Below are positions 7,569-16,738 of a stretch of DNA of 64,000 nucleotides, piece by piece. Position 1 is the stretch's first letter. Each line of letters opens with the position of its first letter. This stretch comes from Aliarcobacter butzleri (GTDB lineage: Bacteria; Campylobacterota; Campylobacteria; Campylobacterales; Arcobacteraceae): NCBI RefSeq assembly GCF_900187115.1, contig NZ_LT906455.1, positions 1,736,001 through 1,800,000 of the forward strand, given 5' to 3'. A model generated the notes under the pieces. The model did no database searches and was not told the DNA's origin. It saw nothing but the letters and a program-made list of their open reading frames with translations. The translations under genes and the position numbers were made by a program.

Positions 7569-8748
7569 CCTATTTTTAATTAAAGACTTTATATCAAAAG
7601 AGACTTTAAGTGGATTGATACTTTTTGTAGTAACTGTACTTGCTGTAACTATTGCAAATTCAGATTTTGGTTCATATTACTTTGAACTATTTTCTACACA
7701 ACTTGGAATTAATTTCGGGCAATTAAATGCTTCTATGAGCTTACTTCATTGGATAAATGATGTTTTAATGGCAATATTTTTTCTTGTTGTTGGACTTGAA
7801 ATAAAAAGAGAGATGCTAATAGGAGAATTATCTAGTGTAAAAAAAGCGTCTTTCCCTATAATTGCAGCTATTGGAGGAATGATAGTTCCTGCAATACTTT
7901 ATATAAGTTTAAATCCTGATCATATCACAGGTTTTGGTGTACCAATGGCAACAGATATTGCTTTTGCTTTAGGTATTTTGATGCTTTTAGGAAATAAAGT
8001 TAATCCTGCAATTAAACTATTTTTAGTAACTCTTGCCGTTGTTGATGATTTAGGAGCAATTGTAGTTGTTGCTATTTTTTACACAAATGAACTTCACTTT
8101 GAATATTTTTTATATGCTTTTGCTGTTTATTCTATAATTTGGTTTTTAAACTATAAAAATGTACAAAAATTAACTCCATATATAATTTTAGGAGTTTTTT
8201 TATGGATATTTATTCATAAAACAGGTATTCACTCTACAATTGCTGGTGTTTTATTAGCTTTTGCAATTCCTTTAAATAAAAAAGCAGATTTAGAAGAATC
8301 AGTTGAAAATTTAAGCGTAGATAACCCTTTAGTAAAATTAGAACATGCTTTACATAACTTTTCAGCTTTTATTATAATGCCTTTATTTGCTTTTGCAAAT
8401 GCAGGAGTAATAATTGATTTCTCAAATGTTATTGAACATCAACTAATAGTTTTAGGTGTTGCATTAGGATTAATAATAGGAAAACCAATTGGTATTTTTA
8501 GTTTCACATATTTAGCTACAAAACTGAAAATTAGTGTAAAACCAGAAAATGTAACTTGGAATGATATATTTGCAGTTGGATTTTTAGGTGGTATTGGATT
8601 CACAATGTCTATTTTTATTTCTCACCTTGCTTTTAGTGATCAAACTATTGTAGGAGCCGTAAAACTTGGAATTTTTGCAAGTTCTGTTATAGCTGCGATT
8701 ATTGGTTCAGTTCTTCTTATTTTAAAAGCAAAAAAAGTTGAACCTTAA
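7558..8748 (+). CDS. nhaA: Na+/H+ antiporter NhaA
   Basis: 396 residues of multi-helix membrane protein. Diagnostic NhaA motifs are present: PMATDIAFALGI, then VVDDLGAIVVVAIFY with the paired aspartates that bind Na+ and protons, and GFLGGIGFTMSIFIS in the C-terminal half. It exports Na+ in exchange for protons for pH and salt homeostasis. It begins inside the last codons of the Fur-family gene, an 11-base overlap, so the two are co-transcribed. That makes its expression subject to the operators at 7093-7156, an unusual link for nhaA. Confidence 0.95.
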   Translation: MKNSLFLIKDFISKETLSGLILFVVTVLAVTIANSDFGSYYFELFSTQLGINFGQLNASMSLLHWINDVLMAIFFLVVGLEIKREMLIGELSSVKKASFPIIAAIGGMIVPAILYISLNPDHITGFGVPMATDIAFALGILMLLGNKVNPAIKLFLVTLAVVDDLGAIVVVAIFYTNELHFEYFLYAFAVYSIIWFLNYKNVQKLTPYIILGVFLWIFIHKTGIHSTIAGVLLAFAIPLNKKADLEESVENLSVDNPLVKLEHALHNFSAFIIMPLFAFANAGVIIDFSNVIEHQLIVLGVALGLIIGKPIGIFSFTYLATKLKISVKPENVTWNDIFAVGFLGGIGFTMSIFISHLAFSDQTIVGAVKLGIFASSVIAAIIGSVLLILKAKKVEP

Positions 8749-8775
8749 AAAAAGAGAGTTTTACTTCTCTTTTTT
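8748..8775. terminator. Bidirectional hairpin between nhaA and the diheme peroxidase gene
   Basis: An A-run followed by GAGA pairs with TCTC followed by a T-run (AAAAAAGAGA / TCTCTTTTTT). It overlaps the stop codons of both convergent genes, so it can serve both strands. Confidence 0.6.
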
Positions 8776-9897
8776 CTCTTGTTCTTCTAAAAGATGTTCA
8801 TATTTTTTATCTGTTAGAAGTTTCATAAATGCTACAAGCGCTTCTACTTTTCTATCTGTTAATTTATTCGCTTTTAACTCTTGTAAAGATATATTATCTT
8901 TAACTTCTGGTTCATCCCAAGGTTTATTAATTTCTGGATCTATATTTCTGTCTTTATTGTTATATTTATCATAAAACTCTACAACAGTTTTTAAATCTTT
9001 AAACACTCCATTATGCATGTATGGAGCTGTAACTGCAACATTTCTTAAAGTTGGAACTTTATGTTTTCCTTTTTGAGCAACATCTGACACATTTGAATTT
9101 GCTAAAAGACCTTCATCTATTGCTTTTACACCATTTTTTGCTCTTAATTCATTGTTTGCAGGAGTTCCAATATTATGATATTGGTAATTTGTGAAAGTTT
9201 CACCCTCTTTATCTTCACCTTTTAAAACGTGACAATTTGCACAAGAGTTATTGTTATTTGAGAAAAATATAGATTTACCTAAATCCTCAAGTGGAGTTAA
9301 ATCATATTCACCTTTTAAATATCTATCATATTTTGAATCAAATGGTGAAAATTCATCAGTTCTTTCAAAAGAAGCAATAGCAATAGTCATAGCTTCATAA
9401 GCTTTATCATCATTTTTAAAAATATCAGCTCCAAAGATTTTTTTAAATGAATCAACATATAAACTATTCTCTTTTAGTCTATCTACAACTGCTTTTTTAT
9501 CACTCATTCCCATTTCTATTGGATTAAGTGGTGGTCCACCTGCTTGTCCTTCTAAAGTTGCTTCTCTTCCATCCCAAAACTGTCCACCAACATATTTTTT
9601 AGCTTTTTCATCAAAATGAAATGTTGGAGAAAATTTTGCATAAGATGCTGTTGGAGCTTGTCTATCACCTAATGATTTTCCATCATCTCCAAGTGAAGCC
9701 ATTTTTTTCACACCATTATCTCTATCATCTACAAATCCAGCATTAGGATTATGACATGTAGCACAACTTTGAGTTCTATTTTTAGATAAATTTACATCAA
9801 AAAATAAAATTCGTCCTAAATCTTCTTTTTTCATATCTTCTGCCATTAAAGCAGAAAACATTAAACCAACTATAAAAAATAGTCTTAAATTTTTCAT
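8761..9897 (-). CDS. Diheme cytochrome c peroxidase / MauG family protein
   Basis: 378 residues with a signal peptide (cut after about residue 19). Two heme-c sites are seen: CATCHNPNAGF near residue 45 and CANCHVLKG near residue 220. The family stretches RQAPTASYA and VPTLRNVAVTAPYMHNG are also present. Members reduce hydrogen peroxide with electrons from cytochrome c, or, as in MauG, oxidise protein residues. A charged Lys/Glu tail ends the protein. It is the last gene of a minus-strand operon with imelysins and a second diheme protein, so a part in periplasmic iron or redox handling is possible rather than plain peroxide defence. Confidence 0.85.
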   Translation of the reverse strand: MKNLRLFFIVGLMFSALMAEDMKKEDLGRILFFDVNLSKNRTQSCATCHNPNAGFVDDRDNGVKKMASLGDDGKSLGDRQAPTASYAKFSPTFHFDEKAKKYVGGQFWDGREATLEGQAGGPPLNPIEMGMSDKKAVVDRLKENSLYVDSFKKIFGADIFKNDDKAYEAMTIAIASFERTDEFSPFDSKYDRYLKGEYDLTPLEDLGKSIFFSNNNNSCANCHVLKGEDKEGETFTNYQYHNIGTPANNELRAKNGVKAIDEGLLANSNVSDVAQKGKHKVPTLRNVAVTAPYMHNGVFKDLKTVVEFYDKYNNKDRNIDPEINKPWDEPEVKDNISLQELKANKLTDRKVEALVAFMKLLTDKKYEHLLEEQEKKEK

Positions 9898-10802
9898 TAA
9901 ATTCCCCTTCTTTTTAATAAATTTATAAAAGGTCTAATTATCAAATATTTCAAAGATAAATAGTCCTTCATCTGTTCACGTCTTAAACCAAATTTTAAAA
10001 CTTTGACATCTTTTGATAAAGTTAAACTTCCAAACAATCTATCCCAAATAGCTATATATCCACCAAAATTTTTATTAAAATGCTTTTTATCATGATGAAT
10101 TTGATGCTGTTTTGGAGAAAGTAGCCACTTTTCTATAAATTCCCCATAAGAAAATGGAATATGAGAATGTCTAAGATTAGATCCAAATAAGGAAAAGACA
10201 AATAAAATAATATTTACTCCAAAAACCATATAAATATCAACTTTTGCACCAAAAAAATATATAAAAACACCTGTTACAAAACCAACACTTAATGAATATC
10301 TAAGTCCAAAAAGGAAGTTTTCAACAGGATGAACTCTATAAAAAGTAATTGGTGTTAAAACTTTTGCACTATGATGGATTTTATGAAATTCCCATAAAAA
10401 TGGTATTGTATGTAAAAATCTATGAAGCCAATATCTTGTAAAGTCACTTACAACAAATATACTAATTGTGTACATTAAAACTATTTGTTTATAACTAAAA
10501 AAGCTATTGTCATAATAATCAAAATAAAAATATAACTCTTTATTTACAAATAGTGCAACAGTTTTTGCACTTACAATAAAAGGTACCAACAAAAGTATAT
10601 TTATAAAATATGATAAAAAAAAGTAATAGTAATCTAATTTTGCACTTGGATGTAACCACAACTTTGATGAAGTGATTAATCTACTATTTTTTTTAGTAAC
10701 ATAAAAATATACAATTGCTAAAAATATTGAACTTAATAAATAAATCCAAAACAATCTTTTACTTGGATTAACTAAATATTCAAGTGCAAAAAAATCATTC
10801 AT
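9897..10802 (-). CDS. Fatty acid hydroxylase / sterol desaturase family membrane protein
   Basis: 301 residues, mostly membrane. The diiron histidine motifs of the family occur in order: HRFLH (about 125), HKIHHSA (about 140) and HQIHHDKKH (about 235). These bind two irons and use oxygen to hydroxylate or desaturate a lipid. It sits between an imelysin and a diheme peroxidase; its start overlaps nothing and the spacing to the upstream stop is seven bases. The downstream gene starts at its stop (overlap of one base), so the operon is tight. The lipid substrate is unknown. A diiron enzyme inside a Fur-boxed cluster is unusual. Confidence 0.8.
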   Translation of the reverse strand: MNDFFALEYLVNPSKRLFWIYLLSSIFLAIVYFYVTKKNSRLITSSKLWLHPSAKLDYYYFFLSYFINILLLVPFIVSAKTVALFVNKELYFYFDYYDNSFFSYKQIVLMYTISIFVVSDFTRYWLHRFLHTIPFLWEFHKIHHSAKVLTPITFYRVHPVENFLFGLRYSLSVGFVTGVFIYFFGAKVDIYMVFGVNIILFVFSLFGSNLRHSHIPFSYGEFIEKWLLSPKQHQIHHDKKHFNKNFGGYIAIWDRLFGSLTLSKDVKVLKFGLRREQMKDYLSLKYLIIRPFINLLKRRGI

Positions 10803-10809
10803 TTTTTAA

Positions 10810-11754
10810 TCAATCTCCATCTGCATCTAAAACATTTGCTTTTAAACCTAATTTATCAATTAAAGATAAATAATAAGCATTATGTAAAGCTCTTGCACTT
10901 TCAAATAAATCTTGAGCTTTTGAAAAATCATCTTTTTTTAATTTTGATAATTTTTCTTTTGTTTCAATTATCTTATCAAGAGCCACTTTTAACTCTTTTT
11001 GTGCATTAAGTTTTTTTGATAAAGAAGCAAAATTGTAATAATTCTTATCTTCTAAAATCTCTTTTTGAGCATCTAAAATAGCATCAATTGCTGCAAATGA
11101 ATTTTGGCTTAAAAAATATTCTGCTCGATTGTTATTTGGATCATTTTTAAATTTAGAAGAAGAACCACTTGCATTTCCAATTCTCCACTCTTTTAATCTA
11201 TAAGTACTTGCTATTAAAGTATTAATAACTATTGCAGTATCAAATTTTTCATCTTTTGGTTTAGAAGTTAAAAACTCCTCATAAGCACCTTTTATATCTT
11301 CTAATTTTGAAACTAGTGAATCAATAATAACACCGGCAATTGCTTTTTTTCTATCAGTAATAGTTTTATCACTATATAAAACATATTCTAAAGCATTTAT
11401 AGTTTTAAATGAATTTTTAAATAGTGCTTTTTTAGGATCATCATTTGAATCAATCACTCTTTGCATTTGAGAATTTAAATCCTCTTTTAAGTTATTAAAA
11501 ACATCCATATATCTAGGTGTATCTAAATAATCATCATCTATCTCACCTGCAAAATATAAAGCTTCAACTTTTTTCCAAGCTCTTATAAAATTTGTAAAAT
11601 TCTCATCACTATAATTTGCTTTTAAAGCTTTTGCATCTTTAATTGCTGTTTGTACATCTGGAATAGACACATTTTTAACAATATTAAAAAGTGCACTATC
11701 TTGTGCAAATAAAGAAATACTAAAAATCATCAAAAATAAAAATTTTTTTATCAT
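10810..11754 (-). CDS. Imelysin family protein (short)
   Basis: 314 residues with a signal peptide (residues 1-17, ending LFA). The body is helical, with pieces of the imelysin pattern: FIRAWKKVEALYF, KNSFKTINALEYVLYS and STYRLKEWRIGNA. The usual GxHxxE motif, thought to bind metal, is reduced to INALEY, so His is missing while Glu remains. Imelysins (IrpA, ICMP, EfeO C-domain) are periplasmic or surface proteins tied to iron uptake. It follows the diheme oxidoreductase with a four-base overlap. It is probably a divergent partner of the longer imelysin at 13117-14472. Confidence 0.75.
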   Translation of the reverse strand: MIKKFLFLMIFSISLFAQDSALFNIVKNVSIPDVQTAIKDAKALKANYSDENFTNFIRAWKKVEALYFAGEIDDDYLDTPRYMDVFNNLKEDLNSQMQRVIDSNDDPKKALFKNSFKTINALEYVLYSDKTITDRKKAIAGVIIDSLVSKLEDIKGAYEEFLTSKPKDEKFDTAIVINTLIASTYRLKEWRIGNASGSSSKFKNDPNNNRAEYFLSQNSFAAIDAILDAQKEILEDKNYYNFASLSKKLNAQKELKVALDKIIETKEKLSKLKKDDFSKAQDLFESARALHNAYYLSLIDKLGLKANVLDADGD

Positions 11755-13151
11755 AATTCCTCCAAAAATTTAATCAATTTTTCTCTTTTCTCTTTTGGTA
11801 AGTTCATATAGCTTTCTTTACTATTTTGAGCTTCACCACCATGCCATAAAATTGCTTCTTGATAGCTTCTAGCTCTGCCATCATGTAAAAGTTTTGGCTC
11901 TTCTTTATTTATTTTTTTATGTAAAGCTAATCCCCATAAAGGAGCTGTTCTCCATTCATTTTGCGAAGCTAAAAATTCAACTCTTCCATCAGATAAATCT
12001 TCACCCATATCATGAAGTAAAAAATCAGAAAACGGTGAAATTTTAAACCCATCTTTTGTATTAAAACTTGTGATATGACATTTTGAACATGAAATAGCTT
12101 CAAAAAGTGCTAGACCCTCATTATACTCTTTTGTATTTTTAGGAGTATAACTTTTTATATTTTTTAAATAAAAAGCAATTGCATCTAACCTTTCATCTGG
12201 TAAATCAATACTATCTTTTGCTTTTGGAGCATTTTTACATGCTTCTTGAAAATCTGTACAATTTTCACTAGGATTAACTGAAGTTGTCAATCCAATATCA
12301 TTTGAAGCTGCATTTGCTATTTGCTCTTTTAAAAATGCGACACTTGCTTTCCAAGTATATTTTCCTAACTCTGTTTTTTTAGTTATTTTTGAATAAACCC
12401 AGTTAGCTCGTCCTGAAATTCCATCACCATCTTTATCATCTACATCTTCATTTGCTAAAATATCTTCATCTGAAATTAAAGCGATTAAACCCATCCCATT
12501 TAAAGTTTGTGCAATTCTATATGATATATTTATATCTTTATGTAAATCACCATAATTTAAATCAGTCAAACTATACTTTGGTTTAAGTAAAATTTGTTTT
12601 TCTCCATCAGGGAAAACAACTTCTTTTTCTTCAAAATCAATTTTAATTTTTCCTTCAAAATCAACTCCAAATATACCATTAATCGCTAATTGATTTCCAT
12701 AAACTGGTTCTGGAACAAACCCTTGATATTTTAATAACTCTTTATGTTTCAAACTATCATCAGATTTTATAGATAATCTTGCAATTAAAGCCCTAGAAGG
12801 CAAATTATTTTTTGTAAATAAAGTTCCTCTTCCATTTTTTGGATGACAGCTAATACAACTATTTGCATTAAAAAGAGGTCCTAATCCATCTCTTGCAGTT
12901 GTAACACTTGGTGCTTCAACCCAAGGAATAGAAAAAAAACTTCTTCCCAACATAAATTTATCATGTTCCTCATTATTTAACCCTTTTTTAGGAGTTATAA
13001 GCAAAGAACTATTTTTATTTGTTGATAAAAAATTACTAGTACTATTAACTGCAAAAAGCCCTGTAGCAAATATTGCTACAAGGCTTTTTATAAAAATAAC
13101 TCTTTTAAATGAGTTATTAAATTTTTGTTTCTTCAGGATCTGTAACATCAT
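11751..13151 (-). CDS. Diheme oxidoreductase (thiol oxidoreductase-like, DUF1111 type)
   Basis: 466 residues. The N-terminus is basic (KKQKFNNSFKR), then a hydrophobic segment ending GLFA forms a signal peptide. Heme-c sites are CISCHPKNGRG (about residue 103) and CSKCHI (about 355); DGDGISGRANWV and LHDGRARSYQEAILWHGGEA are typical of this family, which is often found beside imelysins. The start is an ATGATG pair 35 bases inside the upstream imelysin gene, without a clear ribosome-binding site, so it probably depends on coupled translation. A terminator-like hairpin lies in its signal-peptide coding region (13053-13089). Reaction unknown; periplasmic iron redox chemistry is the common guess. 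Confidence 0.8.
   Translation of the reverse strand: MMLQILKKQKFNNSFKRVIFIKSLVAIFATGLFAVNSTSNFLSTNKNSSLLITPKKGLNNEEHDKFMLGRSFFSIPWVEAPSVTTARDGLGPLFNANSCISCHPKNGRGTLFTKNNLPSRALIARLSIKSDDSLKHKELLKYQGFVPEPVYGNQLAINGIFGVDFEGKIKIDFEEKEVVFPDGEKQILLKPKYSLTDLNYGDLHKDINISYRIAQTLNGMGLIALISDEDILANEDVDDKDGDGISGRANWVYSKITKKTELGKYTWKASVAFLKEQIANAASNDIGLTTSVNPSENCTDFQEACKNAPKAKDSIDLPDERLDAIAFYLKNIKSYTPKNTKEYNEGLALFEAISCSKCHITSFNTKDGFKISPFSDFLLHDMGEDLSDGRVEFLASQNEWRTAPLWGLALHKKINKEEPKLLHDGRARSYQEAILWHGGEAQNSKESYMNLPKEKREKLIKFLEEL
13053..13089 (-). other. Terminator-like hairpin within the signal-peptide coding region of the diheme oxidoreductase
   Basis: On the minus strand AAAAAGCC-TT-GTAGCAA-TAT-TTGCTAC-AG-GGCTTTTT: two perfect stems of eight and seven base pairs separated by a 2x2 internal loop, ending in five T. 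It starts about 60 bases after the start codons. It resembles an intrinsic terminator with a short T-run and could let only part of the transcripts continue to the distal genes. Confidence 0.5.
13095..13118 (-). repeat. Inverted repeat at the imelysin stop codon
   Basis: AATAACTC and GAGTTATT (8-base perfect arms, 8-base loop) lie at the end of the long imelysin gene and just before the larger hairpin in transcription order. The two could form a tandem RNA structure at the gene junction. Confidence 0.5.
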
Positions 13152-14472
13152 CTGTACTTAAACTAATTCCATTTGCTGAAGCAACATTTACCATTTCATC
13201 ACCAAGTTTTCTTAACTCATTTTTCAGTTTTGTAATAACTTTAGATTGTTCATGGTCAGGTCTAATTTGATAATCAAAATGAGCTTCTGTTTTTGCAATT
13301 TTATCAACACTTTCTATTTTTTCTTCAATAGATGACATTAATTTCTCTATTCTTTCTTTTGTCTCTTTATCAACAGCATCAAATAGAGATTTTCCATATT
13401 TTTTACCATTATAAGTTGCAGTTAAAACATTTTTGAAACCTTCATAATTTTTAACTAAATCTCTATGAGTATTGTCAGAGAAGCAAGAGTGTTCATCTTC
13501 TTCACTTGGAGTTAAAACTGCAACAGCAATTCTCTCATTTGCAAGCTCAGATTTGATAAATACACCCATTCCTGCAATGATTTGTTTTAAAGCTTCTTTT
13601 TGGTCAATATTTTTGTCTTTATCTTTTCCTTTTAATTTACCTAAAAGTGCTGCTTGATAAAGTCCTTGATTTCCTTTTACTTCTTTTTTCCAAGCACTTG
13701 TAACTGTTTCTAAATCTTTAACTAGTTTTTCAGAACTTGCTTTTAAATAAGCTAATCTTCTTTGTGAATTTTTGTCTGTAGTAAAATCAGTTAATGGTCT
13801 TTGACCAGCTGTCATTGGACCTTTTGTAACATTATCATCCATAAAATTTGCATAATCTTGATCTTGTCCCCATAATAAAAATTCTATTGCATGGTAACCA
13901 GTTGAAACATTTGCTTCTCCACCATTTTCATTTAAATCTGTTAAAGCATCAACTGTAATTTTTGTTACATCAACTTCTTTTGAATCTTCACCACCTGGAT
14001 TAAATTTTCCAACAGTATCAATAATATTTCCAGAAGTTAATTTTCCTTCAGCATCTACCGTATAATCAATCATATTTTCATCTAAAGGCCAAGCATTAAT
14101 TTGTCCTTCTAATGCACCATAAGCATCAGCTATCCATCCTTCTTCTGCATCAATTGGTCCATTTGATAATCTAAAAATTTCAGTTGAACCATAAGATTCT
14201 CTTGAGTCTAACCAAGCTTTTTTTGCAGCATCAAAATTTTCTTGTGTTGGAGCTTTTGCAAATTTATCAATAGCAACTTTCAAATTTTTTGCATCTTTTA
14301 AAGCATTTGTATAATTATCTAAAGCAATATTTGCATAAGCTTCTAAAATTGAAGCTTGTTTTGCAACTTCAACTTTTTTTACTTCGTTATTATTTGTTGC
14401 CGCATAAGAAGTAAGAGCAAGAGATGCTACTACAGAAACAGATAATAAAACTTTTTTTGTACTTTTAATCAT
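13117..14472 (-). CDS. Imelysin family iron-regulated protein (IrpA-like)
   Basis: 451 residues from ATG 14472 (MIKSTKKVLLSVSV), with a signal peptide ending SYAA. The hallmark GxHxxE motif is present as GYHAIEFLLWGQD (about residue 205), along with AYGALEGQINAWP and QRRLAYLKASSEKLV. Family members are iron-regulated and bind or help take up iron at the cell surface. An earlier in-frame ATG (14496) has no ribosome site, whereas AAAGGAAAAG lies six bases before 14472. It is the first gene of a five-gene minus-strand operon, with a Fur-box-like palindrome about 76 bases upstream, so induction under iron limitation is expected. Confidence 0.85.
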   Translation of the reverse strand: MIKSTKKVLLSVSVVASLALTSYAATNNNEVKKVEVAKQASILEAYANIALDNYTNALKDAKNLKVAIDKFAKAPTQENFDAAKKAWLDSRESYGSTEIFRLSNGPIDAEEGWIADAYGALEGQINAWPLDENMIDYTVDAEGKLTSGNIIDTVGKFNPGGEDSKEVDVTKITVDALTDLNENGGEANVSTGYHAIEFLLWGQDQDYANFMDDNVTKGPMTAGQRPLTDFTTDKNSQRRLAYLKASSEKLVKDLETVTSAWKKEVKGNQGLYQAALLGKLKGKDKDKNIDQKEALKQIIAGMGVFIKSELANERIAVAVLTPSEEDEHSCFSDNTHRDLVKNYEGFKNVLTATYNGKKYGKSLFDAVDKETKERIEKLMSSIEEKIESVDKIAKTEAHFDYQIRPDHEQSKVITKLKNELRKLGDEMVNVASANGISLSTDDVTDPEETKI

Positions 14473-14547
14473 AAACTTTTCCTTTAATAATATCAATCAT
14501 TTTCATTTAAAATTAAAGCCAAAAAAACTTCAATTTCTCTTAAAACC

Positions 14548-14560
14548 GATAATAATTATC
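14548..14560. promoter_or_regulatory. Fur-box-like palindrome GATAATAATTATC
   Basis: Perfect GATAAT and ATTATC arms around a single central A match the core of the Fur consensus (GATAAT repeats). It lies in the gap before the imelysin operon, upstream of ATG 14472 and just past the end of the AsmA-like gene. Confidence 0.7.
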
Positions 14561-14568
14561 ATATTAAA

Positions 14569-16647
14569 CTAAAAAAGAGATTTTATGTTTTTGATTAGTT
14601 CTTTTGTTTTTTCACTATCTTTATCTTTCAAAACTTTATTTAGCTTTTCTTCTATTTTATCTTTATTATCTTCTATCTTTTTATCAATCTTATTTTTCAA
14701 AAAATTTTTTGCATCTAAAGATATAGTAGGTTTATTCATATCACCTTTTACTAACACAAAAAAACTATTATTTTTAATTTTTGTATCGATTTTTGCATCT
14801 ATAATATTTTTATCAAAATCTACTAAAGAATCTTTAATTTCTATTTGATTATTTTTATTTTTCATTGTCAAGTCTGTTATAAATTTCTTATTATCGATTT
14901 TACTACTTAAAACTGCTGTTTCATAAACATCTTTTGTTAAATCGTATTTTGCCAATTGATTAACAATATTTGAGAAGTTATTTTCTAAAAATCTTCCACC
15001 CAATAAATTTGCATTCAAAGTACCTTTTTCATCAAGCAAGTTATATTTTAAGTCCAAATTAGTTTTTGAATCAAAAATTTCAGGTTGAAACATCATATAA
15101 GTTATATCTTTTAAATTTGCATTATTTAAATTTAAAACTAAATCATGATTTATTAGATTAAAATTCATTTGTCCACTTGCAATATTTGAATTTCCATTAA
15201 TTTTAAAAAAGTTTTCACTATTTTCTATTGTTCCAACTACATCAATTGCGCCACGCATTTTTACTTTTGTAAAACTTTCTAAAGCTTCCAACTCAAATAC
15301 ATTCAAATTATAATCACTGTTAAAAGTATTCTTTGAAAAATCATAAATTGCTTTATTCATATTTAATTGTGCAATATTTGAATTTACATCTATTTGCGAA
15401 ATAGCTTGGTTTGGTACATAAGAAGTTTTGATTTCACTTTTAAAAGTAATTAAATCTTTCAAATTCTTTTTAAAAACAGTATTTACAACCTCATTTATAA
15501 TTTTTGCATCAGATATCTTTATACTAGAACTTCCATCAAGATTTTCTATATTAGAATTTTTTATATCACTGTGTAATTCTAGATTTCCAACAGCATAAAT
15601 TGGTTCATTTAACATAAAAAATATTTTTTCTAATTTTGCTTTTTCTATATTCAAATTTAAGTTTTGAATTTCATAATCTTTAAGTTCAAATTTATATGTG
15701 AAAAATCCATCAAAAATATCACTATTTCCATCAACTGAAATATTTTTATTATCCTTTAAAATATTTCCTGTCGTTAGAAACTCACCTTGCAATTTTTTAC
15801 CAATTAACCCTTCTAATTTTGCCAAATTTTTTACATCAATTTTGTAATCACTTTGTATTGTATTTTTTTCGATATCAATTAAAGTTTTATCAAAAAATAT
15901 ATCAGCAACAGAACTTGTCATATCAGATTTAACTTCAATAATATTTCCTAATAAAGAAGCATTTATATCACCATTGAAACTAATTTTTGTATTTATTTTT
16001 TGATTAAATTCTTTATTAAAAATATCATTATTTATTAATCCTTTAGAAATATTTGCAATCAATAAACCATCTAAACTATTTTTATCTATATTTTTAATAT
16101 TTGCATTTAAATTTAAATTTCCATTTGCATATAATGGTTTATTAAATATTGCTAACAATTCATCAATCTTTGCATCTTTTAAATCTAAATAAATATCTTT
16201 TAGTTTAAAATCAACTAAGTTCATATAATATTTTGTTTGACTACTTGCAATATTTGAAAAACCTTGAATTATTGATTCAGATTCACTTCCTTTGAAAATT
16301 CCATTTGTAAAAAAAGTTCCTTTTAAATCTTCACTAATTAAATTTTTGAAAATAGATAAATCTTCTATTTTTATATCATATTTTAAATCTACATTTTTTT
16401 TGAAAAGCGATAAAGCACCAGAGATATTTATGTAAGAGTTTTCATTGAGTGTTGCTTCAAAATCAACATCTTTTGTTGTTAAAGTAAAATTATTTATTTT
16501 GAATTTCAAATCTTTTTGTTCTTCATTTACTCTATTTTCTAAGTAAGAGGAAATAAATCCATTTCCTTTTTTTGTAAACAAAATCCCATAGATAGAGACA
16601 ACAATAAGTGTAATTAAAAAAGTCGTACTTATAATTATTTTTTTCAT
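14569..16647 (-). CDS. AsmA-like periplasmic protein with three internal repeats
   Basis: 692 residues: one N-terminal membrane helix (residues 4-24), then a long beta-rich region of alternating polar and hydrophobic residues, ending in a charged Lys/Glu coil (640-692). A segment recurs about every 177 residues: IFNKPLYANGNL near 167, FMLNEPIYAVGNL near 344 and YMMFQPEIFDSKTNL near 517, each followed by an acidic/hydrophobic stretch. AsmA/TamB-type proteins are anchored in the inner membrane and bridge the periplasm, carrying lipid or assisting outer-membrane assembly. Its own promoter is likely (TATAAT on the minus strand at 16672-16677). The family call rests on layout, not on a strong motif. 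Confidence 0.6.
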   Translation of the reverse strand: MKKIIISTTFLITLIVVSIYGILFTKKGNGFISSYLENRVNEEQKDLKFKINNFTLTTKDVDFEATLNENSYINISGALSLFKKNVDLKYDIKIEDLSIFKNLISEDLKGTFFTNGIFKGSESESIIQGFSNIASSQTKYYMNLVDFKLKDIYLDLKDAKIDELLAIFNKPLYANGNLNLNANIKNIDKNSLDGLLIANISKGLINNDIFNKEFNQKINTKISFNGDINASLLGNIIEVKSDMTSSVADIFFDKTLIDIEKNTIQSDYKIDVKNLAKLEGLIGKKLQGEFLTTGNILKDNKNISVDGNSDIFDGFFTYKFELKDYEIQNLNLNIEKAKLEKIFFMLNEPIYAVGNLELHSDIKNSNIENLDGSSSIKISDAKIINEVVNTVFKKNLKDLITFKSEIKTSYVPNQAISQIDVNSNIAQLNMNKAIYDFSKNTFNSDYNLNVFELEALESFTKVKMRGAIDVVGTIENSENFFKINGNSNIASGQMNFNLINHDLVLNLNNANLKDITYMMFQPEIFDSKTNLDLKYNLLDEKGTLNANLLGGRFLENNFSNIVNQLAKYDLTKDVYETAVLSSKIDNKKFITDLTMKNKNNQIEIKDSLVDFDKNIIDAKIDTKIKNNSFFVLVKGDMNKPTISLDAKNFLKNKIDKKIEDNKDKIEEKLNKVLKDKDSEKTKELIKNIKSLF

Positions 16648-16671
16648 AATAAACCCTTCTTTAGAATTTTG

Positions 16672-16677
16672 ATTATA
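16672..16677 (-). promoter_or_regulatory. Minus-10 box of the AsmA-like gene
   Basis: TATAAT on the minus strand, preceded by TGT (an extended minus-10 style), about 25 bases before the start codon. Confidence 0.5.
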
Positions 16678-16738
16678 ACAAAAAGTTTTTAAAAAGTCTT
16701 AGATTATAAATTTTAGCTTATTTTTAGTTTTACTTCTT

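Noticed and set aside
13472-13657. Plus-strand frame opposite the imelysin
   Set aside because: Shadow of a supported gene.
14473-14496. Earlier ATG for the long imelysin
   Set aside because: AAAGGAAAAG lies between the two ATGs and serves the second one.
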